From the NCBI GenBank assembly GCA_039707655.1, contig CM077676.1, positions 237,251,366 to 237,315,365 of the forward strand: a stretch of 64,000 nt of DNA, in the 5' to 3' direction. This document shows positions 1 through 11,500 of the stretch, in pieces. A program made the position numbers and the translations under genes. Under the pieces are notes generated by a model. The model made no database searches and had not been told where the DNA came from. It was given only the letters and a program-made list of their open reading frames with translations. How positions within the stretch are numbered: position 1 is the stretch's first letter; the number at the start of each line of letters is the position of its first letter. The stretch comes from Elymus sibiricus. Lineage: Eukaryota; Streptophyta; Magnoliopsida; Poales; Poaceae.

Positions 1-35
1 CCGCCGGCTTCTGAATTCATCCACCTTGCACAGTC

Positions 36-673
36 ATGGTGCCTAAGAGGAGTCGGAATAGACCGGGGAAGGCGACTGACCCAGATGTGGAGGTGGGGGA
101 AACGGAGTGGGCGGCGCTGCGGAGGGGCAACATCGTCCTCAAGCCGGTGCTGGAGGAGCATGACCTGGTGGAGCGGTATGCGATCATGTGGGGGAAGGAT
201 ACTAAAGCCCACTCCATGCCTGAGGTTCTTCCTGGCTCCGTACAGCCCAGTGATGACAAGTACCCCTTCTTCGCCGCTTACTTCTATTGCGGGCTTGTCC
301 CTCCATTCTCTGAGTTTTTCTGTGAGATCATGTACACATATGGGTTCCACCTCTTAGATTTCACACCGAATGCCATGACCTGTCTGGCCGTTTTTGCGCA
401 TTTCTGCGAAAACTTTGTTGGAGTAATGCCCAGCGCAGCTCTGTTCTGCCACTATTGCATCCCCCGCATTGAGGCGGACACCCTCTCCGGCTGTATTGCT
501 TGGATTCTTAGGGACGGCGATGCTTATCCCCCTAGGCTATTTGATCAGGAATGGAGCGAATGGCGCGGAGAGTGGTGCTGGATCAAGGATGACAAGTTCC
601 CTCACTTCTGCAAGCTCAGAACACAGAAGGCGAGACGCGTCGAGAGCTGGGACCACTTTGACGACAAGGATGC
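36..673 (+). pseudogene. Antisense gene of element B, exon 1 first part (Transposase_28-like domain)
   Basis: The ATG at 36 opens a frame that stays open to the insertion point of element A and resumes at 13697 in the same codon (GAT GC|C) once one TSD copy is removed. The product is the N-terminus of a plant transposon protein with the hallmarks of the Pfam family 'putative gypsy type transposon' (PF04195): a MWGK motif, FPFFAAYFYCGLVPP near residues 85-100, and a YTYGFHLLDFTPNAMTC stretch. It is equivalent to the antisense genes at 8595-12496 (A) and 60762-61779 (C). It lies opposite to B's gag-pol. Molecular function is unknown; the family name does not prove transposase activity. Broken by the 13-kb insertion of A. 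Confidence 0.8.
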
Positions 674-1477
674 TGTCGGTGTACTAAAGTTTGGGTCATT
701 TTAGTACCCCATACTTGTGCATGGACGGTTGTAGCCATACCAGTGGCAAGGCCTGCCGGAGGACAGCTGGAAACGGATACAAGATATCAAGAAGGCGTTC
801 AAGCTAATGATCAGAAGACAGAAGACCGAAAGCTGGGTTCCCGGCAAGATCCTTGCCGGGAAGGCTCGCGAAGGCCTGGCAAGGCCTCGCACCCGGCAAG
901 ATCTCGCACCCGGCAATATCCCACCGCTTCAGCACAGTGCCGCTGCTCCAGCGCAACGACTAGCCTGTCGTTTAGGGCTTGTCCTCCTGGTTGCGTGTCA
1001 CGGCGTTGACCGCAAATGGGGTTAAGCGGTGCTGATGGGACGGGCCCTTTTTCCGCCCCCGAGAAAGTAAGGGACACCTAAACAGAGCATTAAATGCGTT
1101 TGTCCTAAGACGTTTGTCCTAAGACGTCGGTGATAATCATGAAACACTGTAGTAAATTTACACCTCTTGTACTGCTGTCTGCCACTGTTGGTGACCCCTT
1201 GGACGTATAAAAGGAGGCCCAAGGCGTAGCTATAGGGGGGAGGACCTTCCGGCCCATTCTGCATGCGTAGCTGCTTTCCCACCACAAGCGCTCCGTGTAC
1301 TTGAGCCAAGAACATCCACAATAAACAACAGCAGGAGTAGGGTTTTACGCTCATCAGCGGCCCGAACCTGGGTAAAGATCCTCGCGTTGATCGTTGGTTC
1401 CGCTCTTTGTGCAAATCTTTTCCCCTTGACGAACCGTAAAGGGATCCACGCGATCCCATAGGTGTCGTACGCCGACA
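674..1477 (+). repeat. 5' LTR of element A
   Basis: This 804-bp LTR starts TGTCGGTGTACTAAAG and ends CGACA. It is a direct repeat of 12888-13691 with about 24 differences counted by eye. A 15-bp internal tandem duplication (CGTTTGTCCTAAGA unit) is present near 1098-1128 in both copies. The first 13 bases also match the start of the reversed LTRs of B and C, which supports one family group. Confidence 0.95.
1206..1325 (+). promoter_or_regulatory. LTR promoter and poly(A) signal of element A
   Basis: A consensus TATA box, TATAAAA, lies at 1206-1212 in a GC-rich setting (GGACG before it, GGAGGCCC after it). An AATAAA hexamer follows at 1320-1325. The order TATA then AATAAA places the transcription start and R region between them. 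The 3' LTR has the same pair at 13420-13426 and 13534-13539. That these drive transcription is inferred from spacing. Confidence 0.7.
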
Positions 1478-1481
1478 TCTT

Positions 1482-1500
1482 TGGCGCGCTAGGTAGGGGG
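1482..1500 (+). other. Primer-binding site of element A
   Basis: TGGCGCGCTAGGTAGGGGG follows the LTR after a 4-base spacer (TCTT). The same site, with C for T at one position, is at 48891-48909 in H and reversed at 21276-21295 in B. It should pair with the 3' end of a tRNA ending in CCA, but I could not assign the tRNA from memory. Confidence 0.75.
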
Positions 1501-1562
1501 AAGAGGTTGCGCGAACCCGATTTAGCGGTCAGCGTGCCAGTTCTTGATCATCTTTCATCGCC

Positions 1563-2810
1563 ATGGCTCCCAAAAAGAAGGGCGCTACGGCGGTTGATCC
1601 ATCTGCGTCCAGCCTCCCCGTACCCGCACAGACGGGTGATGGCGTGGGCGCTGGTGGAGGAGGTGGAGGTCTTGAGCCTCTGCGACGTTCTGGCGATCCG
1701 AGCCAGGCGAGCGCCAGGTCCAAGGACGGAGCCATGCTACCTACGGGTGGCGCAGCAAACTCCAAGGACGGGACGGCGCCTTCCAAGACACCCACGTCGG
1801 CGCATGCGCCGCGGCCTTCTCAGGTCGCGCGCGACGTGCAGCGCCGCGACGTTGGTGGTTCCAGGCATCCCCATGGAAAAATCCATGCGCATCACTCTCA
1901 AGATGCGCGGGGCCAAGATCCACGTCAACACGCCGGTGGAAGCCGCGCGCGGCTGCAGAACCGTGACGGTGCTCCTTCTAATTCCGTTAGGAGTCAGAGC
2001 ACCTCACGCTCTTCGCATCTTTCGCCGCCGCCTACACCAGCAGAAGCGTTGGCGTGAGCTCAGCTGCTCCTAGACTTCCCTCCCGCTGAGGAGAAGCTAG
2101 ATGAGTGGAGATCTGCCATTCAGAGCCTCATCGGCTTTGCTAATGACGATAGGCCGCAGCAGGCAGAGCCTTCGTGGCGGCAGTCTACTGGGCCGATGCG
2201 TGCCGATGGCGAGAAGACCGGAGGCGGTACGACTACGATGCGTTCCCCTCCGCTACGACAAGAGCAATCGCTAACTCGGCGGATCGACGCCCGTGATGAT
2301 GATTCCACGGCGTCGTCTGATCCGCGGGTTCGCTGCGATCAACGTCTGGTTCTTCGGGAACGGCACAAGGAGGACGCACGAACCACCATCGAGCGGCGGC
2401 GGGAAGCGCGCCGTCAATCCGACAAGCGCGCGGGACCCACTGTCGACGAACCTGCGCCAGGGTATCCTGATAGCCTGCCTTACGAGGTGGGCTATCCAGC
2501 GTTTACTCATGAGCTGCGGCGAGTCCAGTGGCCCAATTCCCGATCTTTCAAGCCGGAGGTGCCGGAGAAATACGACGGCAAGACTCACCCGTCAGAGTTC
2601 CTGAGCATCTACACCATTGCGGTGCAGGCTGCCGGGGCTCGAGACGACAAGATACTCGCCAACTACTTCCCGTTGGTGCTTAAGCCCAACGTTAGGTCAT
2701 GGTTGATGCACCTGCCGGAGAATTCCATTTCCTCCTGGGCAGATCTGTGTCAGGAGTTTGTTGGCGCCTTTACTGGAGGCCACCAAGCTCCTGGCCAAGA
2801 AAGTGATTTA
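1563..2810 (+). pseudogene. gag: gag of element A, N-terminal and capsid part
   Basis: The ATG at 1563 (CCATGG context) starts frame 3 of the element's polyprotein. The first 165 codons are basic and Gly/Pro-rich. A TGA at 2055-2057 interrupts the frame where B's gag has Arg, so a CGA to TGA change is likely. The frame then continues into a retrotransposon gag capsid region (about 2500-2800) with a PEKYDG motif, a YTIAVQAAGARDDK stretch and SSWADLCQEFVGAF, matching B's gag. Gag packages the element RNA in cytoplasmic particles. The reading frame runs into the palindromic rearrangement at 2811. Confidence 0.85.
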
Positions 2811-3052
2811 CATCTCATTCCCCAGAAAGATGGTGAAACCTTGCGCAAGTACATCACTGCGTCCTGTATGTACTTGCGCAAGGTTTCACCATCTTTCTGG
2901 GGAATGAGATGGTGAAACCTTGCGCTTCCTGTTCCTCCGGCAAAGAAAGGCCGACGGAGGAACAGGAAGCGCAAAGGCGCAGGAGTCGATTCTGAAAGCG
3001 AAGACGCCGCTACCCCGGCAAAGAAAGGCCGACGGAGGAACAGGAAGCGCAA
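2811..3052 (+). repeat. Palindromic and duplicated rearrangement inside gag of element A
   Basis: Two perfect 44-bp inverted arms (2811-2854 and 2868-2911) flank a 13-base loop. A second inverted pair of 18 bp follows (2922-2939 and 2955-2972). The segment 2937-2974 is repeated directly at 3015-3052 (38 bp, 78-bp offset, so in frame). The arm sequence is gag coding sequence, and a third direct copy of its core starts at 2906. Compared with B's gag, about 60-75 codons between the capsid and the basic KKGRRRNRKR region are missing. A TGA at 2913-2915 ends the frame. Confidence 0.9.
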
Positions 3053-4358
3053 GGGCAAAGCCGTGCTTGCCGTCGAGGGATCCGGCAACCCCGGCACCGC
3101 CAAGAAGGCCAAGACTGATGACCCCGGCAAGGAGGTTGCCGGGTGTGCCGCATGTCAGGCCTTGGCGGCTGCCGACAAGCCGGAGGGCTCCGCCAAGCAG
3201 TACTGCAAGATCCACCGCACCAAGGGCCACGATCTCCAAAACTGCCGGCAAGTTGAGGAGCTTGTCGAGAAGCAGAAAGCCGAGTATGAAAGGCGAGACA
3301 AGGAGAAGGCCCAGGATGGCGCTGGGGGGTCCGGCAAGAAGCGCGGTGGCCGAGGAGGTCGCCGCGGTAAGGCCAAGCAACAAAAGGAGAGGCCCGCTCG
3401 AGGCCGCGACAAGGAACAGGGGGGTGATGATGATGATGATGAAGAGGGCGACGAGTCCAGCGAGCACGAGTTCCAGAAAGCTACAGAAGCCATGTGCATT
3501 GATGGAGGCGCTTCGTTGCATTCCTCTCACCGCCGACTCAAACAGTGGGCACGCGAGATTAATGCAGCAGAACCGTCGGTCGATGCCCGGAAGCCACTGA
3601 AGTGGTCCCACACGCCTATCATTTTTGATGCCGAGGATCACCCTGATCACACAACTGCGGTCGGGTGTTTGCCATTGTTGGTTTCACCAACGATCCGCAA
3701 CCTCAAGGTGACGAAGATCTTAGTTGACGGTGGGGCCGGTTTGAACTTGATCTCGCCTGATGTGATCAAAAGATTGCAAATTCCTGATGAAGATCTCGAG
3801 GAAACGAGCACATTCCAAGGGATCAATCCGGGAAGGAGCCAGCCGAAGTGCAAGATCACCCTGCCAGTGACATTTGGTAGTGAGTTGAACTACAGAATGG
3901 AGAAGATCGTCTTCGACGTCGCCAAGATTCCATTGCCCTATAATGGGATTATTGGTCGCCCGGCGCTGGCCAAGTTTATGGTGGCATCACACTACGCCTA
4001 TAATACACTGAAGATGCCCGGGCCGATGAGTGTCATCACTATCAACTCCGACAAGAAGGATGCGCTTATCTGCACCGACCAACTCTACCGGGAGGCAGTT
4101 GCAGCACCTGCCGCCAAGGCACTTGCTCCTGCCACTGAAGCTCCCGAGGGGAAGAACAAGACCGGCAAGACCTCTAACACACACTCCGGCAAGCGCACCT
4201 CCTCGGAGTGCTACGCTCCCGTCGAGGAAGTGCCAGAGAGCTCCACCGGCAAGAGCAAGAAATCCAAGGCAGCTCCACCAGAAACTAAGAAGGTGCCCGC
4301 CAAGGAGGATGGTACGGGAGGAACTTTCACCATAAGTTCCACCCTCGATGACAAATAG
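3053..4358 (+). pseudogene. gag C-terminus and aspartic protease of element A
   Basis: The frame (same as gag) resumes after the rearrangement. It encodes a cysteine/histidine segment (CAACQ...YCKIHRTKGHDLQNC near 3150-3245) that may stand in for a zinc knuckle. A lysine/glutamate-rich linker with an aspartate run (3424-3444) follows. Then comes the retropepsin-like protease, with its active site read as VDGGAGLN (about 3720-3750) and a downstream hydrophobic-Gly motif GIIGRPAL (about 3950). DGGA is found in Tat proteases in place of the usual DTGA or DSGA. The domain cuts the polyprotein. A TAG at 4356-4358 separates it from pol; the frame is unchanged on both sides, so CAG to TAG is likely. 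Confidence 0.85.
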
Positions 4359-5915
4359 GAAAGCGCGCTCATTGCCTTCCTGCGGGCGAATGTCGATGTG
4401 TTTGCATGGCAACCATCTGATATCCCCGGTGTTCCCAGGGAGGTAATCGAGCACCACCTTGCTGTCTGTCCTCACGCGCAGCCCGTCAAGCAGAAGGTCA
4501 GGAAGCAAGCCTTGGAGCGGCAAGAGTTTATCGCCGAAGAAATCAGGAAGCTTGAAGCAGCAGGTCTAGTTAGAGGAGTCCTCCATCCAACATGGTTGGC
4601 CAATCTAGTTGTAGTGCGTAAGGCGAATGGAAAATGGAGGCTATGTATCGACTATACTGATATCAATAAAGCCTGCCCAAAAGATCCTTTTCCCTTGCCG
4701 CGCATCGACCAGATTGTGGACTCCACTGCTGGCTGCGATTTGCTGTCATTTCTTGACGCGTATTCAGGCTACCATCAGATTTTCATGTCGAAGGAAGACG
4801 AAGAGAAAACCGCATTTATCACCCCATGTGGCACGTATTGCTTCATACGCATGCCTTTCGGGTTGAAAAGTGCTGGTTCAACGTTTGCAAGAGCAGTCCA
4901 GATTGGTTTTGAGCCCCAGCTACATAGAAATATGGAAGCCTATATGGATGACATAGTGGTCAAAACCAAGGACAAGGCAACACTCATACAAGATTTAGAA
5001 GAGACATTTGCAAATATGTGGAGGATCAATCTGAAGCTCAATCCTGAGAAGTGTGTGTTTGGCGTTCCATCCGGCAAGCTTCTCGGGTTCTTTGTGTCTC
5101 AAAGTGGAATCGAAGCAAATCCCGACAAGATCAAGGCAATTGAGCAGATTGAAGCACCGAGACGTGTCAAAGATGTGCGTCGGCTTGCCGGCTGCGTTGC
5201 TGCTCTGAGCAGGTTCATCTCCAAATCCGCTGAGCGCGCCCTGCCCTTTTTCAAAATCTTGAAAAAGGCAGGACCGATGAAATGGACTACGGAAGCGGAG
5301 GCAGCGCTGCAGGACTTGAAGAGGTACCTCTCCTCTCCGCCCACACTGGTCGCGCCTAGGCCACAAGAGCCTTTGCTGTTATATCTAGCGGCAACGAATC
5401 AAGTGGTTAGTGCTACGTTAGTGGCGCAGAGAGAAGTAGACGAAGAGGCAGCGGCAAGCCCGTCAAGCGACAAGCTAGGACTATCCCCAGCAGAGTCTGG
5501 TGCTGACAAGACAGGATCCGCGCAGTCAAATGAAGCAGTGCAGAAGAAGAAGATGGTGCAACGCCCAGTCTATTTTGTCAGCTCCCTGTTGCAGGGGGGC
5601 AGGTCAAGATATTCTGGCGTGCAGAAGTTGCTCTTCGGCCTCCTTATGGCCTCGAGGAAGCTGCGCCACTATTTCCAGGCACATGAAATCACCGTCGTCA
5701 CTCGCTTCCCGTTACAGCGGATTTTACGAAATCCAGATGCGATCGGCAGAATAGTGGAGCGGGCGTTGGAACTGTCAAGTTTTGGTCTCAAATTTGAAAG
5801 CACTTCAACTATTCAGAGCAGAGCCTTGGCAGAATTCATTGCAGAATGGACACCGACGCCAGACGAAGAAATTCAAGAGACAACTATCACCGGCAAGGAA
5901 ACAGATCGAGAATGA
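4359..5915 (+). pseudogene. Reverse transcriptase and first RNase H of element A
   Basis: The open frame continues directly from the TAG at 4356 (FAWQPSDIPG at about 4400). RT motifs in order: VVVRKANGKWRLCIDY (about 4606), FPLPRIDQIVD, LDAYSGYHQI (about 4755), MPFGLKSAG (about 4853), catalytic YMDDIVVK (about 4938-4960) and GFFVSQSGIE. A retroviral-type RNase H connection follows (about 5280-5800, FKILKKAGPMKW to LRHYFQAHE). RT copies the element RNA and RNase H removes it. The frame ends at TGA 5913-5915; the next codons (IMYFDGAF) are in the same frame, so a TGG to TGA change is likely. Confidence 0.88.
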
Positions 5916-7802
5916 ATTATGTACTTTGATGGGGCTTTTTCGCTGCAAGGCGCCGGTGCTGGCGTGCTACTTGTCGCACCCACCGGAGAGCACCTCAAGT
6001 ATGTGATTCAGATGCACTTTCCCCGGGAGAGATCAACAAACAACACTGCAAAATATGAAGCACTGCTTGCCGGTCTCAGGATCGCGGCAGACCTTGGAAT
6101 TAAGAAGCTCATCGTCAGAGGTGATTCGCAGCTTGTCGTTAGGAAAGTGAACAAAGATTATCAGAGCCCGTTGATGGAAGCATATGTAGATGAAGTGAGG
6201 AAGTTGGAGGAGCGTTTTGACGGTCTGCAAACGGAGCATGTTCCTCGAGCAGAGAACAGCATTGCTGACGACCTGTCAAAGCGTGCTGCCCTCAAGTTAC
6301 CTGTGGAACCAGGAACTTTTGTGCTCCGCTTAACTCAGCCATCTGTAACGCCATCGACGAGGCAAGACAAGAGAAGGAAGTTAAGTACCGGCAAGTACTT
6401 TCTGGCAGAGCTTCCAGAAGCCGCCGGCAAGGAAGTTGCCAGGAACGACACGGTTGCCGGTGAGCAGCAGCTTCGCGCAGAACCTCAGGTTCTTGCCGCA
6501 GAAGCAAGCGCTCCCACAACCGAAGATATGCCTTTAGTCCTTGTTGTCGAGCCACAGGCTCCGACATGGGCACAACACATCGTCCAATTCCTTAAAACAG
6601 GAGAACTCCCTGAAGAACAGGAAGAAGCAGAGAAAGTAGCCCGTCAGTCTACTATGTACCAGTTCGTGGACAGCGTCCTATACAGAAAGAGACCGAACGG
6701 TGTGAAATTGAAGTGCATTCCTCGGGAGGATGGACTGGAGCTGTTGGCAGAGATACATGGAGGCATATGTGGCTCCCACATAGGCTCGAGAGCTCTTGTC
6801 GGCAAGGCATTCCGGCAAGGTTTCTTCTGGCCCACTACTCTCCAGGATGCAACTGCACTAGTAACCAAGTGTGAAGTGTGCCAGTTCCATTCTAAGCAAT
6901 TGCATCAACCAGCTCAAGCTCTTCAGACAATCCCTCTTTCCTGGCCATTTTCGGTCTGGGCGCTCGATATATTGGGCCCCTTTCCCCGCGCTGCCGGGGG
7001 CTTCGAGTACTTGTACGTTGCTATCGACAAGTTCACGAAGTGGCCGGAAGTGGATGCAGTGAGAAAGGTGACAGCACAGTCAGCGGTCAAGTTCTTCAAG
7101 GGAATAGTGTGCCATTTTGGTGTGCCAAACAGGATCATCACCGACAATGGCACGCAGTTCACGAGCCGCACCTTCATGTAGTATGTCCAAGACCTTGGCG
7201 GCAGAATTTTTTTTGCCTCTGTTGCGCACCCGAGAAGCAACGGCCAAGCGGAGAGGGCAAATGCTGAAGTGCTGCGAGGTCTCAGAACAAGAACTTTCGA
7301 CAAGCTGCACAAGTGCGGAAGACGCTGGATTGATGAGCTGCCGGCGGTTCTTTGGTCAATCAGAATGACACCAAATCGAGCTACTGGCCAGACACCCTTC
7401 TCCCTGGTCTACGGGGCAGAAGCAGTTCTCCCCACGGAACTCATACACGGGTCACCTCAAGTGCTCGCTTATGATGAGCTCGAGCAAGAGCAGTTGCGCC
7501 AAGATGACGCCACGCTCCTTGAGGAAGATCGTCTTCGGGCTGCTGTGCGAGCTGCACGCTACCAGCAAGCCTTGCGCCGCTATCATAGCCGCAAGGTTCA
7601 TGCCCGAAGCCTTGAGGAAGGCGACCTTGTTCTTCGGCTCATTCAGTCGGCCAAGAATTCCAACAAGTTGACGCCGAAGTGGGAAGGCCCTTATCGGGTA
7701 GTACGAGTCACCAAGCCTGGCGCAGTCCGCCTGGAGACCGAACATGGCATTCCAGTGAGCAACTCCTGGAATATCGAACACCTTCGTAAGTTCTACCCAT
7801 AA
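5916..7802 (+). pseudogene. Archaeal-type RNase H and integrase of element A
   Basis: The segment starts with a second RNase H (about 5919-6290): MYFDGAFSLQGAGAG, NNTAKYEALLAGL, GDSQLV and ADDLSKRA. This extra domain marks the Tat lineage. The integrase follows: HGG...H and CEVCQFH zinc-binding motif (about 6750-6890), LDILGPFP (first Asp), TDNGTQFTS (second Asp, about 7140-7165) and GQAERANAE (catalytic Glu, about 7245). The C-terminal domain ends SWNIEHLRKFYP. A TAG at 7179-7181 lies between the second Asp and the Glu, with the same frame on both sides. The gene ends with TAA at 7800-7802. Confidence 0.88.
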
Positions 7803-8594
7803 GGCGCGGTTGCCAAATCTCCCGGCAACCACCTTTTGTACAAGTTTTGCCCGCAAGGCATATGATCCTTTGTACAAAGCCAGGCGCAGACCCTGTGCAC
7901 AGTTGAATAAACTTAAGTGTTTTACAATCCTTGTCGATTTTCATGTCATTTCTATATGCATGCTTGTCTGAGATATTGTATTGCACTTGCTTCCGGTGAG
8001 CACTAATGAACCGCTAAGGTTCCATATCTCTATTTTCTCTTCTTTCTTTTTCTCAAAGGACAGAAGGTTCCCTCGCGTACACGTTTGCCGGGGGGAATGA
8101 TGGTATGGATACCGACAGGCGACGTTCAAGTTGACATTTTGCAATAAGGAGTACAACAACGAAAAGCTAAGTTGCAAAACTCTTTAAACATATTTTTGTT
8201 GTAGGGTTATTTTCCTTGAACGGTTTCGGCCTTTGTATGGAAAACCTACACGCGAAGGAACCTTGTCGTGATTAGTTGCGCCCTTACTTTGTTTCGAGTC
8301 CGCTCAACAACTTAAGTGGCTGCACTGAAAGCGTCAAGGTATCTTGTCGGTAGCGACACCCCCAGCAGGCTGCTAAGGACCCGTTCCTCAAAGCGCTCGC
8401 GGCAAGGGCGCGCGCACCGGCAAGATCCCAATAAGCGTAGGGCAAAAACCATACGAAAAGAAATCAGACGAGGGAAATAGCATACATTCATCCAAAACAT
8501 AGTAAGTTATATTACATTGATAGTCGCCGCGATTCTAACTTAAGATAAAACTGTCTTTGGCATGGAATAGTGGCGACAAGATGAAGCGAAGCGG
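7803..8594. other. Convergent 3' region between pol and antisense gene of element A
   Basis: These 792 bp separate the stop codon of pol (plus strand) from the stop of the antisense gene (minus strand). I see no coding frame. Two inverted half-matching segments (near 8040-8130 and 8160-8290) have counterparts in the equivalent region of B (16960-17750), so the interval is inherited with the element. Transcripts ending here from both strands would overlap. Confidence 0.6.
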
Positions 8595-11500
8595 CTAGTC
8601 CCTGCGCTGGCCTTCGACCCGCTTGATGTGGCTCACTCTGTCAACGATGGGCGCGACAAGCTCTTCAAGCGCCTTGAGATCTGCATCCTCTGGCAAGCTA
8701 GCAAGGACATTGGTGTGGTTGATGCCAGGGTTCTTGTGCACTACTTTGATGAGCACCTTGCGGAGGACGGCCCGGCAGAGTTTGCGAGACTCGTTGGCCA
8801 GATGGGTTGCTCGGTTAGCCAGGAGCAGCTTGAGAGCATCAACGACGCCCTCAAAGAACATGGTCAGCTTGGCGCTCGAAGACACCCGCTCGTTAGAAGA
8901 GTAGCCGAAGTTATTCAAGCCCATGGTGGACAGTTCTGCGGCAAGCCTTTCCACGACGTCGACGAGGCGCTCAGTCCAGATCGTCACACCTTTCTCGAAG
9001 TCATTATAGGTGGCGGCGGCGCTATTGAGTAGGCTCTTCTTAGCCTGGAGATCCTTGGCCAGAGCCCTCTCACGAGCCTTGCTGCTCTCAAGGGACTCCT
9101 CCAGCGTTGTCAGCTTCAATGTCAGATCGGCAATGGATTCATTGGCTGAAGAGAGCTCTTTGATCTTGTCGGACATGGCGGCTTGCATCTCCGCCAAGCT
9201 AAAGAGAGTCTTATCTCTGTCGGCTTTGAGCGTTGAGATCTCCTTGCCGTGGCCCTCAAGATCCGCTTCCAGCCTCTTTACCTTATCGCCCAGCTCGCTC
9301 TTGGCGGCCTCTGCAGCTTCGGCGGCATCGATGGCTTCCTTTAGCCTGCCGGCGTGGTCTACGACCAGAGCCTCGAGTGCTTCCTTGTGCCTCTGCTCCA
9401 GCACCTGTGTTCGCTGCGCGACAAGCTTCTCGATCTGTTTGTCCTTGCTGCGAAGTTTGGCGGCAAGCGCCTCCTCGCGAGCGGGAAGGTCTTCTTCATG
9501 AGCATCAAGCCCGACGCGGCGTTCCGTCAAGCGACCTTCCTCTGCAGCGGCCTGCTGCGCGGCCTCCTCCTGTGCCTTCTCGACATCGGACTGCTTCATG
9601 AGGAGCTCGTTCCAACTCTGATTCAGCTGCTCACGACCAGCCGTCAGCTCTTGGAAAGCCTCGGCATACCAGACTTGCGTCTCCTCGACGCGCTTTTGGA
9701 AATCTGCCTCCGCTGCTTCAACAACTACCGCCCTGGAGTCCAGCTTCTGATTTCGGGCTCGGTAAAGCGCCTGGAGCTTCTGAAAGTTATCGCTCATGGC
9801 TTGGAGGAGCTGCTCTTCCCTGGGCCCGCTGCTGCTAGCGGCGGCAATGACGTCTTCATCAAAGGTTTCTCCTTCGACTGGCACCCCAATGTTCGCCATC
9901 CCCGGTACGCTGACGAACAGGTTGTCGCCGACCTTGAGGTAACTGCTTGACAGGGGCACGTCAGATGTTGATTGTTGATCCTCGACGACCGCCTCACCGG
10001 CAGCCGGGGGCTCCGCGACCGGTGTAGCGCCAGACGCTCCTGCGGCAGGAATGCCGTCAGTGTGGTCGCCGGACTCCTTGCCGGCCCCCTCAGCAGATCC
10101 CTTGGCGGTTTCTTCCTCTGCGACCTTGGCGGCCTCGACAGCTGCGACCCAGTCGGCCTCGGCGGCAGCATCCCTGGCGGTCTCTTCGATGACAGCATCA
10201 ACATCCATTTGTTCCGTCAAGGGGAGATCTGAAAGCCAAGAAAGGAAACAAGATGAGACCAAAGTTGGAGTTCCAGAAAACAGAAATGAAGAAAGAATAA
10301 CAAGTGCCAAGGCATGCGGTTTACCTGTGTTGAGATGTTGAGAGGTGGCTTCTCCTTTTCTGGCAACATTAGCTGCCGATGTAGGATGGCCAACGCATGT
10401 GCTTGCTGGCTCCTCTTCAATGCGGATGGCCTCGCCAGTGGAACCTCCTGCCGAAGGTTCATCTCTGGGCGGCGTGGTCGACGGAGGCGGCACTTCAGGG
10501 ACGGCCTCCAACGGCTCTCCTTGTTGTCGTCCTTCTCCTACAAGCCCAGTGATGTCAATAGCGAAGATAATCTCCCCAATGCTCGCCAGCGGAAAATGAG
10601 TAGTGGACTCACGCTGGGGGCTGGGTTGGAAACTGCGTTGAGGGCTGGGCTCCGGGCTGATGACGATGGTCTCTGGCGCACCAACGGTGCTTGTCGAAGG
10701 CTCATCACCCGTAGAAGTCTTCGCCCTCTTCGCCAACCTTTGCGCCAACGTCTCTGTATCTCTGCGGGGACAGGCCAAAGCAAAACAAATGAGTTAAGCA
10801 GTACCAGGAATTCAAAAGTTGAAGGATACGGCGAGGGCCCTTACTCTTCTCTATCCGGACTAAAAGAGGAGATGTCGAAGTCGACCTCCGCTTCGGTGTC
10901 CGAGCAAGGAGGTGGAGAAGGGGTCCTGGGACGCTTGGCTATGGCAGAAGCAATAGGTTGATGTGACCCTGCTGCTCCAGCCGCTGGTGCCGTCGTATGG
11001 GATGCTCCCGCCGCACCAGTTGTTGCCGCGGTCGAGCGTGTCATAGGTCGCACGGGTGGCTGTTGGGCCTCTTGCCGCTGCGCAGCCTTGCTGGCTGCCT
11101 TCTTGTCGGGAACCTCATCTCTTGAGGGAGGCTGATGTGCTGGGACGCCAGAAACGGCTTTCCGAAGAACACGTTTCTTCTTCTCCGGAACTGGGGGCTC
11201 CTCGCACAGCTGCTCCTCGGCCGTGTCTTCAACAGTAGAGCCCCCGACAATCATGCCACTCTGTTCCCCGGCGACTTCACCTTGCCCGGCAAGGATCTCC
11301 TCCGACATCATTCCTTCTTCACTGGCTTCCTCTTCCGTGAAGCCGAAGTTGCCGGCCTCCGCGGCTAGGTTCGCTTCTTCTGCCCTGCTGGCGATGTACG
11401 CCACTTCTTCATCAGTGGTGGGGCGGATGAGGATTGACTCTTCCCGGACGACTCTCTCCGACAAATTGTCAAAGAATTCCTGCACGCGCTCTTTAGGCAG

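Noticed and set aside
2886..3650. 254-codon minus-strand hydrophobic frame opposite gag of A
   Set aside because: It is the reverse of a Lys/Glu/Gly-rich gag region, which always reads as Leu/Pro/Ala-rich; no independent support.
4356..4358. Programmed stop-codon readthrough between protease and RT in A
   Set aside because: Other stops in the same frame and the likely CAG ancestor favour a plain nonsense mutation; no readthrough context was recognised.
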